Positions 52,053 through 63,252 of a stretch of 64,000 nucleotides of DNA are shown piece after piece. Source of the DNA: Cylindrotheca closterium (taxonomy: Eukaryota > Bacillariophyta > Bacillariophyceae > Bacillariales > Bacillariaceae); the NCBI GenBank assembly GCA_933822405.4, contig CAKOGP040001759.1:305645-369644 (forward strand), read 5' to 3'. How positions within the stretch are numbered: position 1 is the stretch's first letter; each line of letters starts with the position of its first letter. The translations under genes and the position numbers were made by a program. The notes beneath the pieces were generated by a model that saw nothing but the letters and a program-made list of their open reading frames with translations, had not been told where the DNA came from and ran no database searches.

Positions 52053-53153
52053 ATGTTTCTAAACGTCGATGCTTGTATCGAAACTTTAAAAGGCGGTGAA
52101 TGCGTCAGCGAACAAGAATTGCGTCAATTATGCCAATATGTATCTGAACTATTGATGGAAGAGTCCAATGTCCAGCCAGTCTTGTCCCCCGTCACCATTG
52201 TGGGCGACTTGCACGGACAGGTATTTGACTTGCTCAATTTGTTAAAGGTTGGAGGATGGCCTCCGGAGACTTCGTATGTGTTTTTGGGAGATTTTGTGGA
52301 TCGTGGGCACAATTCTGTCGAAACACTGAGTCTATTGCTAGCTCTAAAGCTCAAATACCCCGGACATGTGACACTTTTGAGAGGGAATCATGAGGTGCGT
52401 GTTGTTGTATTCGTTTGCGGACGTTCTCTTCACGTTGTATTTGATGATTTTCATTGTTCTAATCGTCTCTGGCCATCTATATAGTCTCGACAAATTACTC
52501 AAGTCTATGGATTCTATGATGAATGCCTCCGGAAATATGGAAATGCAAGTGTATGGAGACACTGCGTCCAGTGCTTTGATTGCTTTGGATTAGCCGCCCT
52601 AATTGATGAACAAGTCCTTTGTGTACACGGCGGTTTGAGTCCAGACGTTCGCACTCTAGACCAAGTACGAGCCATTGATCGGAATCAAGAGATCCCTCAC
52701 GAAGGTGCCTTTTGCGATTTGGTCTGGAGTGATCCAGAAGACATTGCTGGCAGTTGGCAGCTCTCGCCTCGTGGGGCCGGCTACTTGTTTGGAAAGCGGG
52801 TCACGGATGAATTCCACGAAGTCAACGATTTGCAGTGCCTGGCTCGGGCACACCAGTTGGTCATGGAAGGCCGAAAATATCATTTTGACAAGAGGCTTGT
52901 GACTGTTTGGTCAGCACCAAACTACTGCTATCGATGCGGGAATGTGGCTGCCATTTTGGAGATTGGGGACAAGCCTGCAAAAACAAACAACTCGGCCTCT
53001 AACAATAGCAATGACGAAGCAGAACAAAAGGCAGAGAACGAAGGTTTCGAAGGAAGCATACCGCAACGATTTCAGTTCTTCAAAGAGACTGCAGAGTCTG
53101 TTCATGGGCCACGAGGAGCAGAAAGGGCGCAACTCGTTCCATACTTTTTGTAA
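52053..53153 (+). CDS. PPP6C: Serine/threonine protein phosphatase 6 catalytic subunit
   Basis: Exons 52053-52394 and 52485-53153, 90-bp intron, 336 aa. All metal-binding motifs of PPP phosphatases are present: GDLHGQ, GDFVDRG and GNHE/SRQ, the last split by the intron, followed by VHGG. The second exon reads [40 protein letters not shown] and [10 protein letters not shown], closer to PP6/Sit4 than to PP2A or PP4. It ends in PYFL, the conserved tail that is carboxymethylated in PP2A-group enzymes. Compared with animal PP6 there is a longer, charged insert between [10 protein letters not shown] and PYFL (Asn/Glu/Lys rich). Its likely partner, a SAPS subunit, is encoded at 28608-31140. Confidence 0.88.
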
Positions 53154-53278
53154 GCTATATATGTTTCATTGATAATAATAACAATAATAACAACAACAAT
53201 ACATGGAGTGGAACAATGGAGTTTTGTACAAATCTTTTACATATTACATCAGGCTTGGGTGGAGCCATTGATTAAAAA

Positions 53279-56179
53279 TTACACCGGTGACTTTGTCGGC
53301 ATGTCACTCGGAATGTCACTTGGGGACGGTGACGGAGCTGGTGACTCAGTAGGCTCCGATGAGGGGTCTTCAGAAGGCTTCTGACTCGTTGTTGGGAGCT
53401 GACTAGGTGCTGGGGATGGAGCTGGTGACTCTGTCGGTTCACCGGATGGTGCATCACTGAGTGTTGGCTTGGACGATGGGATTGCACTTCCTGATGGCTT
53501 CCCTGTTGGCATCTTTGAAGGACTTGGAGACGGTGCAGGCTACGAGGACACCCAGAGTGACACTGAGTTAGAGTAGAATGATCACGCAAGGAATTCATTT
53601 GAAGTGACGAGCGACTTACCGATTCCGTTGGTTCTTCAGAAGGAATTACGCTGGGTTCGATTGATGTACTAGGAGCAATTGATAGCGAGGGCTTCGAGCT
53701 TGGTCGCTGCGATGGATTCATCGAAGGCAGCGTCGAAGGTTCATTGCTCTCACTTGGATGCTGGCTCCTACTTGGAACTAGACTGGGTATTGACGATGGA
53801 TTGCTCGAAAGGGATGGATTTGTGCTGGGTGCCAGGGAAGGCTGAATGGACAGAGAAGGAATGCTGCTTGGAACAGAAGATGGAGCCTTTGAGGTCGATG
53901 GCTGGTCACTTGGAGTGCTCGATGGAATTATTGATAATGATGGATTGCTGCTAGGAGCAGATGAAGGATTCAATGATAGCGAAGGGTTGCTACTTGGACC
54001 AGAGGATGGAGCATTTGACACCGACGGCTTGATGCTTGGAAGCTGTGAAGGGACTTCGGAAAAACTTGGAGTACTGCTGGGTTCCCCAAAGCAGCATGAC
54101 AACTATTTTGAGGGAGGGTGTGTGAGTACAATGCCACCATAACGATATCATTTCGTCAAGGTGGTACTTACCATAACATCATCTATTGTGGGACAGCAGA
54201 AACCAGTCAAGGCTAGTGCCTTACACTCTTGATTCTTTTCACACTCTGGATTTTCATGTGTCGGGCTCTCTGACCCTGATGGATAGAAAGATGGATTGCC
54301 GCTCGGCTGATTTGAGGGTGACAGCGAAGGCAAAACACTAGGGCTTCCCGATGGCATGGATGATGGAAGCAGACTTGGAGTAACCGATGGTGCATGGCTG
54401 GGGCTACTCGACGGCATGGTTGATGGCAATAGACTTGGAGTAACCGAAGGTGACTGACTGGGACTATTCGACGGCATGGTTGATGGAAATAGGCTTGGCT
54501 CGACCGATGGCAAGATCGACGGATTTGAACTTGGCGAGAATGATCCATCCACACTGCAGCAGACTACACACGACAAATTTGTGAGAAAGATACAAAGTGT
54601 GGGATGTGCAGCCAGTCTTTTTCGCAGTCTTGTACTTACAAAGATTGTCCCCATTTGGAGGGGGACAGCAGTCGCCTGTGAGACCCAAGATAGCACATCC
54701 AGGATTGGAAATGCACGCAGCTGTCACAGAAGGTGCTATGGAAGCAGACGGAGACTTGGAAGGAATGCTGCTTGGTAAGGTCGACGTTGTATGAGAAGGA
54801 ACGCTACTTGGCGTTGTCGACGGGGTAGCTGACGGCGAAGTATTCGGTGCGGCAGAAGGGCTGCTTGATATTGTGGGTCCACTGGAACAGCAATCAAGAG
54901 TGACTCCATCCGTCGTTGGACAGCAGTCACCTTCTAGATTGGAGCATTCAGGATGTGCCGAACATGCAGCTGATACGATGCTTGGCACGATAGATATAGA
55001 AGGAATGCTGCTTGGCAAGATCGACGGTGTAGCTGACGGCGAAGTATTCGGTGCGGCAGAAGGACTGTTTGATATTGTTGGTCGACTGGAACAGCAGTCA
55101 AGAGTGACTCCATCCGTCGTTGGACAGCAGTCACCTTCTAGATTGGAGCATTCAGGATGTGCCGAACATGCAGCTGATACGATGCTTGGCACGGTAGATA
55201 TAGAAGGAATGCTGCTTGGCAAGAGCGACGGTGTAGCTGACGGCGAAGTATTCGGTGCGGCAGAAGGACTGTTTGATATTGTTGGTCGACTGGAACAGCA
55301 GTCAAGAATGACTCCATCAGTCGTTGGACAGCAGTTACCTTCTAGATTGGAGCACTCAGGATGTGCCGAACATTCAGCTGATACAATACTTGGTAGCATA
55401 GATATAGAAGGAACACTGCTTGGCGAAGTCGATGGTGTAGCTGATGGTGAAGTATTTGGTGCCGCAGAAGGACTGTTTGATACTGTTGGTCCACTGGAAC
55501 AGCAGTCAAGAGTGACCCCATCGGTCGTTGGGCAGCACTCGCCTTCTAAATTGGAGCAAGCAGGATGTGCCGAACAAGACGATTGGGTTGCTTGCGCTTT
55601 TGATGGAGCAAGACTTGGTACGATAGATGGTGATGCGCTTGGTGCTTCCGATGGAACAGGGCTTGGTTCGCCGGATGGCGGGGAAGTGGGAACTTTTGAT
55701 GGCATATTGGAAGGGTCGTCATTTGGAGAAATGGAAGGAACCTTTGATGGCGGAGCGGTCCCACTACAGCACTCCAGTATTACTCCTTCTACTGTCGGGC
55801 AACATAGACCTGTGAGTCCTTGATCTCTGCATGCTTTGTTTTCATCACATTTTGGTTCGAAAAGCGTAACAACTGGTGTTGGAACCACCGACGGCAACAA
55901 AGTGGGGGAAGGAACAGGAATAGTACCACAGCAGTCTAACATATTGCCGTCTTCTGTAGGACAGCAAAAGTCATCAAGACCTGCGCTATAGCATGCGGGG
56001 TACAGAATGCACTCTGCGCGAAAGCAACAGTCTTCATAGACCCCATTATCATCCGGGCAGCAATTGCTTTCCGCGTTTAAGCCTTCCATTATGCAAGCAG
56101 GGTGTTCCGAACATTCCAATTGAGACATAGCCTGTCTCCAAAGTATGAAAGATATCAGGAGGAAGGTAGTTCCCTTCAT
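53279..56179 (-). CDS. Secreted CC-module/PSxxPS repeat protein, paralogue A
   Basis: Four exons: 54640-56179, 54172-54563, 53620-54102 and 53279-53539; about 891 aa. The start is the ATG at 56179 (MKGTTFLLISFILWRQAMSQ, signal peptide). Nine cysteine modules follow, pattern C-x5-C-x6..9-CC-P-T-x-D-G-V-x-L-x-CC, for example SAHPECSNLEGDCCPTTDG. They are separated by Ser/Pro/Thr linkers. Modules 8 and 9 are each split by an intron just before their last CC pair. The C-terminal part is PSxxPSxxP repeats with no cysteine. Such proteins are expected in the diatom cell wall or extracellular matrix, with Ser/Thr as sites for glycosylation or phosphorylation; this is inference. A 204-bp tandem repeat underlies modules 4-7. 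Confidence 0.75.
54882..55560. repeat. 204-bp tandem repeats inside paralogue A
   Basis: The block starting CTGGAACAGCA occurs at 54882, 55086, 55290 and 55494, each exactly 204 bp apart (68 codons), so each unit encodes one cysteine module plus linker. Copies differ by few bases. Confidence 0.85.
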
Positions 56180-56598
56180 GCTTCGTTCTCGTTGAAATGA
56201 TGATATCATAGTCGTTTCGATTACTACCGGTATTGGAAAAGATGGTGCTAGTTTTTGGGTATGCGTTCAAATTTCATACTGGCAAGGTCGCCAACGACCA
56301 ACATAAATGCCTTCAAGACCGTATATCTTTAAATTACACATATTTCATGGTATTTAGTGAATTCGTTGCAAAACGCGCCAGCCGATATCGTCGATCGTTG
56401 ACCGGTTTTCAAAAGCGGGGACGCGGAAGATATACGGTATTCCCCCGCTCTTATATTATTACCCTTAACTGTTCATTCAACGTTCTCTCACATAATTACT
56501 GAAAACGCAGGGTATATATATAAGAGGTGTTATACATGGGATAGAATGGATCTAATATATAATACAATTTTTCTACTACATCGGCCCGGATACAGCGA
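56180..56598. other. Intergenic between tandem paralogues
   Basis: TACCGGTA at 56225. Some resemblance to the region upstream of paralogue B (CGATCGTTGACCGG / GATCGTTGGCCTG, GGCAAGGTCGCCAACGACC / GGCAACGACC), suggesting the promoter was duplicated with the gene. Confidence 0.4.
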
Positions 56599-59500
56599 TT
56601 ACACCGGTGGATCTGACGGAACGGCAGAAGGTTTTTGACTTGTTGTTGGTTGCTCACTTGGTGATGGAGATGGAGCTGGCGACTCCGTTGGCTCACCCGA
56701 TGGTGCGTCACTAAGTGTTGGGTTCGATGATGGCGCATGACTCTCTGATGGAATTCCTGTTGGATTATGAGATGGACTTGGAGATGGCGCAGGCTAGAAT
56801 AGAAAGAAGTGCAACACAAGTGTGAATATTTTGACTTGCAAAAAGTGAATGAGACGTGTTGACATGGAAGGATCCACTTACCGATTCTGTTGGCTCTTCA
56901 GAAGGAACATCACTGGGTTTAATCGAGACTGAAGGGCTCTCACTTGGAGAAGTGGAAGGCACCAAAGAAAGAGAAGGATTGGCGCTTGGATGCTGGGATG
57001 GTATCATTGAGACACTTGGATTCTTGGAAGGTTCCATACTTGGTACCAGTGAGACCGAAGGACTCAAACTTGGATGCTGTGATGGAACCATTGACACCGA
57101 TGGCTCTTTGCTTGGGGCGCCAGAAGGAACCAAAGAAAGTGATGGATTGCTACTTGGAGCTGATGATGGATTGAGAGAAGGATTTCTGCTTGGAGCCGAG
57201 GATGGATTCATTGACACCGACGGCTGATCACTTGGAGCACTTGAGGGTACTGATGATAGAGAAGGTAGTTTTGAAGGAGCCATACTTGGTACCAGTGAGA
57301 CCGAAGGCGTCAAACTTGGATGCTGTGATGGAACCATTGATACCGAGGGTTCTTTGCTTGGGGCACCAGAAGGAACCAATGAGACCGATGGATTGCTACT
57401 TGGTGCTGATGAAGGACTGCTTGAACCCGAGGGCTGTTTACTAGGAAGACTAGACGGTTTCATTGAAACAGAAGGCTGGTCCGAGGGTGTGGAGCTGGGA
57501 ACCAAAGATAGCGACGGTTTGCTGCTGGGAGCCAAGGAAGGAGCATCAGAAAGAGAAGGATTACTGCTGGGAGCCGAGGATGGATTCATTGACACCGACG
57601 GCTGATCACTTGGAGCACTTGAGGGCACTGATGATAGAGAAGGTAGTTTCGAAGGAGCCAAACTTGGTACCATTGACACTGACGGCTGATCACTTGGGGT
57701 ACTGGAGGGTACCGATGATAGTGAAGGCTGTTTCGAAGGAGCCAAACTTGGTATCACTGATAGTGAAGGGTTGTTAGAAGGAATTGCACTAGGATCCATT
57801 GAAAGCGAAGGATTGCTACTTGGTTGCTTTGACGGTTCCAGCGAAGGTGACCCTGAAGGTACATTGCTCTCGCTTGGGTTCTGACTTCTACTCGGAACCT
57901 CACTCGGCATGGTCGATGGATCGATCGAAAGTGATGGATTGCTACTTGGAGCAGCAGATGGAACCAGTGAGAGAGAAGGATTACTGCTTGGAGCCAAGGA
58001 CGGATTCATTGACACTGACGGCTGGTCACTTGGGGCACTTGAGGGTACCAATGATAACGAGGGGTTGCTGCTGGGAGCTGCACTCGGTACTACTGATAGT
58101 GAAGGGTTGCTGCTGGGAGCCGAGGAAGGATTCATCGACACAGATGGCTGATCACTTGGGGTACTAGATGGACCCATTGAGAGCGATGGATTGCTGCTCG
58201 GAGCAGATGACGGATTCAATGACACCGACGGCTGATCACTTGGAACACTTGATGGTTTCATCGAAATAGAAGGCTGATCCGAGGGCGCCGAACTGGGAAC
58301 CAAGGATAGCGATGGGTTACTACTCGGAGCGGATGATGGGGTAATCGAGACTGATGGCTGGACACTAGGCTGCTTCGAGGGGACTTCAGAATAGCTTGGA
58401 GCACTGCTGGGCTCGCCGTAACAACATGAAAGCTATTTACAAAAGAGGTGTGTTGTGAGGACAAAGGCGGTAGGGCGAGATGTTATCATCAACGTGAAAC
58501 TTACCATAACATCATCGCTTGTGGGGCAACAGAGACCAGTTAATCCTAGTGCCTTACACTCTTGGTTCAATTCGCATTGTGGATTTTCATGGGTTGGTAG
58601 CTGCGACATCGAAGGAAGGATCGACGGAAGGTTGCTCGGTTTGATAGATGGTGACATCGAAGGCATCATGCTGGGACTTCCAGACGGCATGGTTGATGGA
58701 ACAGTAGACGGCAACATAGATGGGCTTGAGCTTGGCGGGAACGATACGTCCACACTGCAGCAGACTGTAGAACAAAAGGGTAAGAAAAGCATGTGAATCC
58801 TGGACGATGAATTTGCTACGATATACTTACAAAGACTAGCAGCATTTGGGGGTGGACAACAGTCACCTGTCAAACCCAGCGTTGCGCAACCAGGATTTGC
58901 AGAGCATGCAGCGGAACTTATTGTCTCAGAAGGTTTAGAAGACTTGGAAGGAGCACTGCTAGGCATTGTGGACGGAGTGGTAGATGGTTTCGTCGATGGT
59001 GCTGCTGATGGAGCCGTCGATGGTGGTGTTGATGGTGTAGCAGATGGCAAAGAGTCACCCAATGAACAGCAAGTAAGGAATGTGACGCCATCAGAAGTTG
59101 GGCAACAATCCCCAGCCAAACCAGAGCAATCAGGATGCGCTGAACATGCCGCTTCTACGGTTCCTGGTGTCACAGAAGGCGCTGAAGACTTGGAAGGAGC
59201 ACTGCTAGGCATTGCAGACGGAGTGGTAGATGGTAAAATGGATGGTTTCGTCGATGGTGCTGCGGATGGAGCCGTCGATGGTGGTGTTGATGGTGTTGCG
59301 GATGGCGAAGAGTCACCCAATGAGCAGCAAGTAAGGAATGTGACGCCATCAGAAGTTGGGCAACAATCCCCAGTCAAACCGGAGCAATCAGGATGCGCTG
59401 AACATGCCGCTTCTACGGTTCCTGGTGTCACAGAAGGCGCTGAAGATTTCGAAGGAGCACTGCTAGGCATTGTAGATGGAGTGATAGATGGTGACACGGA

Positions 59501-61282
59501 TGATTCTGGCGATGGCATCGTGGATGGAGTCGTCGATGGTGGTGTCGATGGGGTAGCAGATGGCGAGGAATCACCCGATGAGCAGCAAGTAAGGAATGTA
59601 ACGCCATCAGAAGTTGGACAACAATCCCCAGCCAAACCGGAGCAAGCTGGATGCGCTGAACATGCCGCTTCTACGGCTCCTGATGTCACAGACGGCGTTG
59701 AGGACTTCGAAGGAGCACCACTGGGATTTGTAGATGGGGTCGTCGATGGACTCGCAGATGGTGCAGCAGATGGCGAAGTGTTTGGTGATACCGACGGGAT
59801 CGTCGATGGTGCAACAGATGGCGAAGAGTCACCCAATGAACAGCAAGTGAGAAAAGTGACTCCATCAGCAGTCGGGCAACAATCCCCAGCCAAACCCGAG
59901 CAAGCGGGATGTGCGGAGCACGCAGCCGATACGGTCCCTTGTGTCACGGAAGGTGCTGATGACTTCGAAGGAGCACTACTGGGCATTTCAGATGGTGTGG
60001 CAGATGGTGACGAGATCGGAGCTACCGAAGGTGGGCTGGAATCTGTTTCGGCGCTGAATGAACAGCAAGTGAGAAAAGTGACTCCATCCGAAGTTGGGCA
60101 ACAATCACCAGTCAAACCGGAGCAATCAGGATGTGCTGAGCATGCTGCTGACAATGTTGCTTGTGCTTTTGATGGAGCAGTAGATGGCGTTGCAGACGCT
60201 GGGGATGTATTGGGCGATCCCGTTGGTGAAGCAGATGCCACTTCAGAACAGCAGGAAAGAAAAGTCACGCCGTCAGATGTTGGACAACAGTCACCTGCCA
60301 ACCCAGAACAAGCAGGATGAGCGGAGCATGCGGCATCTGGCAAAGCTGCATTGGACATTTTCGAAGAGGAAGGAGGTGGTGAGGTACTTGGTGAAACAGA
60401 CGTGGTTGGCGAAACAGATGGTGACGTCGTTTGTGGTGCTGGAGTCGACGAACAACACGCAAGAAATACCCCATCCACCGTGGGACAACAACTTCCTTCC
60501 AAGCCTTCGCATTTAGAATGTGCAGAGCATGCCGCTTGGATCGCCACGGGGGATGCTGTAGGCACATGCGATGGCGGCGTGGAAGGAAAAGCTGACACAG
60601 CTAGAGTCACAGCCACATTTGGGGACGTCGAAGGCACTTGCGATGGCATCACGGAAGGAAAAGCGGACGCACCTGCATTCGGAGAAGCGGAAGGGGACTT
60701 GGAAGGTACTGCGGATAGCATCTTGGTTGGCACATTCGACGGGTCAGCGTTTGGACCAATCGTTGGAACTTGGGAAGGAACCTTTGTTGGTGGAGCAGTT
60801 GCACCACAACAATCGAGTGTGACTCCATCTGCTGTTGGACAACATAGTCCTGAAAGGTTCAGATCAACACACGCTGGATGTTCTTCGCATGTTTCGGAGG
60901 ATACAAATGGAGCTGGCGTTGGGATCTTGGATGGCATTAATGATGGTAATGGAGTTGTCGGTGGCGTGGTTCCTGTTGTGGGAATCGCGGACGGCATCAA
61001 CGATGGAAATGGAGTATTTACAATTTTGGCACAGCAGTCCAGCATGTCTCCATCTTCTGTTGGACAACAGAAGCCATCCAGACCGGCGTCATAACATGCA
61101 GGATAGAGAATACACTCGGCTCGAAAGCAACAATCGTTATAATTTCCAGTATCATCTGGGCAGCAGTTGTTGTCCGGGCTAAATCCTTCCATAATGCATG
61201 CAGGATGTTCTGAACATTCCAATAAAGAATGGGATTGCTTCCACAGGAGGGAGGATATTAGTAGAAAGGAAGGAGCCCTCAT
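56599..61282 (-). CDS. Secreted CC-module/PSxxPS repeat protein, paralogue B
   Basis: Four exons: 58831-61282, 58505-58764, 56882-58432 and 56599-56793; about 1485 aa, with the same intron phases (1, 0, 0) and positions as paralogue A. The start ATG opens a signal peptide (MRAPSFLLISSLLWKQSHS). Twelve cysteine modules: the first two match those of A (ECSEHPACIMEG..., ILYPACYDAGLDGFCCPTED), and numbers 5-10 are almost identical copies with SAHPACSGLAGDCCPTSDG. Modules 11 and 12 carry introns before their last CC pair. The 517-codon third exon is mostly 14-residue PSSxPSxxPSxSxx units without cysteine. The last exon ends PSDPPV. Probable cell-wall or matrix protein; no enzymatic motif. Confidence 0.78.
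56882..58432. repeat. 42-bp (14-codon) PSSxPSxxPSxSxx repeat array
   Basis: The whole third exon of paralogue B is made of units that alternate DQPS/SNPS/KQPS/KEPS variants, with longer identical blocks between distant units, implying slippage or unequal crossing-over. Confidence 0.8.
58944..60320. repeat. Approximately 250-260 bp tandem repeats inside paralogue B
   Basis: Blocks around GAACAGCAAGT...CCATCAGAAGTTGG recur at about 59060, 59322, 59578, 59833 and 60060, each encoding one cysteine module and a Pro/Ser linker of slightly varying length. Confidence 0.75.
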
Positions 61283-61693
61283 TGTTTCAAAATACTCGGT
61301 GAAAGATGAAAATCGAGTTGGAAAAGATGAACTTGGTTTTGATGGTTCTCCGAAATCTTACGCTGGCAACGACCATCATTATAATCATCCTCAAGGCTGA
61401 ATATATTTTTATTCTGGGTATTCTTGGAAAGTATTTTTTTAGGTACTTAACACGCCAGCCGGCGAGAGATCGTTGGCCTGTTGTCAAAGGGGGATAAATC
61501 ACCCCCAATACCTTTCCGAAGAAAGGGGGGAGTGAATGGGGTGTGCAAATCATGCATGCGCAGATGAGATGATGGATACAATAATAGTATCAAATTCAGA
61601 ACGTATATCATTGAACGTACTACTCAAGTCCAAAGCCCAAGAATGCTTCAGCGTATGATGTAATTGTTATAGTTGCATTATGCATTATCTGCC
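61283..61693. other. Intergenic between co-directional genes
   Basis: Holds the promoter of paralogue B and the end of the methyltransferase gene. A GGGGGATAAATCACCCCC inverted repeat is at about 61489-61506. No gene recognised. Confidence 0.4.
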
Positions 61694-62977
61694 TCAGATA
61701 TTAATCATATCATGCCCTCTTTCGTCCAACAAAAGTCGAAGTGCACTTTTGCGGTCCTCAGGGCAAGCTTCCAAAAGTAATTCGGAGGCTATTCTCCAGC
61801 CTATAGTAGCTGTGGATTCTTTTGTTTTCATCATTGTATCATCCAAAAACGGCAAAAGGCCTGCCGCAATGAGACTAATCATACTCGGTACCACTGCATT
61901 CCCCAGCAAATGATACGGACGGCTTGGACACAACTCAAAGGAATCTGGAAATCCTTGCAATCGTGCCGCCTCTCGTGGTGACAGTTTCCGCCAACAAGAA
62001 TCATTATCCTCCAACGAAAGTTTGATAAATTGAGATCCTACCATGTAGCTTGCATAACTGGACTGTAGTGTCTTTGTTGGCCGCAAAAAGTCGGATAAGA
62101 AACGAGCTTCTGGAAATTGTTGCGTGTACTTTTGATTGCGGACTTTTTGCAATTGGTGGTCCGAGAGTCGTAAATTTTCAAGCATACTTGGTTCCATATT
62201 CGTTTGCAGTATATCCTGAAAGCCACGCTTGAGATTTGGAATGTCTGGAAACTCGTAATCGGATGATGCATCAGTGGCAGTCACCAAATCCTTTCGAATG
62301 CCGACCATGTAGATTCGTTTTCGTTCCTGAGGTACCAGGTAGACAGCATCCAGTAGCTTATGCTTGACATTGTAGCCAACTTGATCAAGATGAGAGATAA
62401 TCACTTGCAAGGTTTTGCCATCCTCATGAGTCAATAGTCCACGGACGTTTTCCAGCAGAATCACCCTGGGCTGATGTTTCTTCAGAATTCGTACAATCTC
62501 CAAAAAGAGGACGCCACGATGATCATCAAATCCTTTTCGTTCTCCTGAAAAACTAAAACTTTGACAAGGGAATCCACCCACTAGCATGTCATGGGATGGG
62601 ATGTCTTGTTCGGGAATCCTCGTAATGTCTCCGGCTGGTCGATCGCCGTGGTTTTTCTCATACGAAGCGCGAGCAAATCGATCCACTTCACTGCTGAAGA
62701 CACACTGACCACCCAATCGATCCAAGGCGATTCGAAAACCACCAATGCCCGCAAAGAGTTCAATGTAGGTAAAGTTGCGCTCGTTATTATCATTGGAATG
62801 ACTTGCTGGAGGAATAAGAAACGAGCCCAAATCGACGGGGTCAAGAGGCTTCTGTGGACAAGCTCCCACATCGTGTCCCGTTTCACCACATAGACGACAT
62901 GTCGCTTGTGGACAATCCTTGGCACGATGATTGGGCAGACCACAGTGATAACAGACTCGTTTCTTATTCTTTCCCAT
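61694..62977 (-). CDS. DNA (cytosine-5) methyltransferase, Dcm-like, with two CCHC zinc knuckles
   Basis: 427 aa, single exon from ATG. Residues 9-22 and 27-40 are two CCHC zinc knuckles (C-x2-C-x4-H-x4-C), motifs that bind single-stranded nucleic acid. The methyltransferase follows in the standard order: motif I YIELFAGIGGFR (AdoMet binding), motif IV GGFPCQSFS with catalytic C138, motif VI ENVRGL (176-181), motif VIII QERKRIYMVG, a target-recognition region about 225-345, motif IX KLSPREAARLQGFP, and motif X GNAVVPSM. The catalytic part looks bacterial (Dcm type) in length and motifs, not like DNMT1, DNMT3 or DNMT5. It transfers methyl groups to cytosine C5. No organelle-targeting signal is evident. 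It is divergent from the gene at 63253, about 275 bp away. Confidence 0.9.
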   Translation of the reverse strand: MGKNKKRVCYHCGLPNHRAKDCPQATCRLCGETGHDVGACPQKPLDPVDLGSFLIPPASHSNDNNERNFTYIELFAGIGGFRIALDRLGGQCVFSSEVDRFARASYEKNHGDRPAGDITRIPEQDIPSHDMLVGGFPCQSFSFSGERKGFDDHRGVLFLEIVRILKKHQPRVILLENVRGLLTHEDGKTLQVIISHLDQVGYNVKHKLLDAVYLVPQERKRIYMVGIRKDLVTATDASSDYEFPDIPNLKRGFQDILQTNMEPSMLENLRLSDHQLQKVRNQKYTQQFPEARFLSDFLRPTKTLQSSYASYMVGSQFIKLSLEDNDSCWRKLSPREAARLQGFPDSFELCPSRPYHLLGNAVVPSMISLIAAGLLPFLDDTMMKTKESTATIGWRIASELLLEACPEDRKSALRLLLDERGHDMINI

Positions 62978-63252
62978 CTTTTACATTCTGGTTCTATAGT
63001 TGCAGGAGATTAGGAATATTTTGTAATAAGCAACACGCAATCGATTGTCATCATCTTCAGTTCGATCTGCGTCATATTGTCTTCTTACATTGTTTTTGGT
63101 CTGTGAAAGCGAGGGTCTAAAATAGTACCGTTCAGGTTTGGTGTGTCAGCATTTTTGACTGTATGATTATTGTTATTATTATTGTAACAGAGGAGGCATC
63201 TAGTAGCATTGTTGTCTGCATTATTCAATTGAAGTGTCCAAAAGCTTGAATC
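62978..63252. promoter_or_regulatory. Bidirectional promoter region, methyltransferase / MBD-like gene
   Basis: 275 bp between two divergent start codons. AT-rich, with an ATTATTGTTATTATTATTG run near 63165-63184. No specific binding site recognised. The shared region suggests co-expression. Confidence 0.5.

Noticed and set aside
54873..55823. Long plus-strand open frame (316 codons)
   Set aside because: It is the reverse of the repeats of paralogue A, whose minus-strand frame has signal peptide, cysteine spacing and consistent splice sites.
58944..60320. Long plus-strand open frame (458 codons) rich in DGxxDG
   Set aside because: Mirror of the Pro/Ser-rich repeats of paralogue B; the acidic DG pattern is just the reverse complement of the PS codons.
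54882..60320. CRISPR-like spaced repeats
   Set aside because: The regular repeats are coding modules with conserved frame, not short palindromic repeats with unique spacers.
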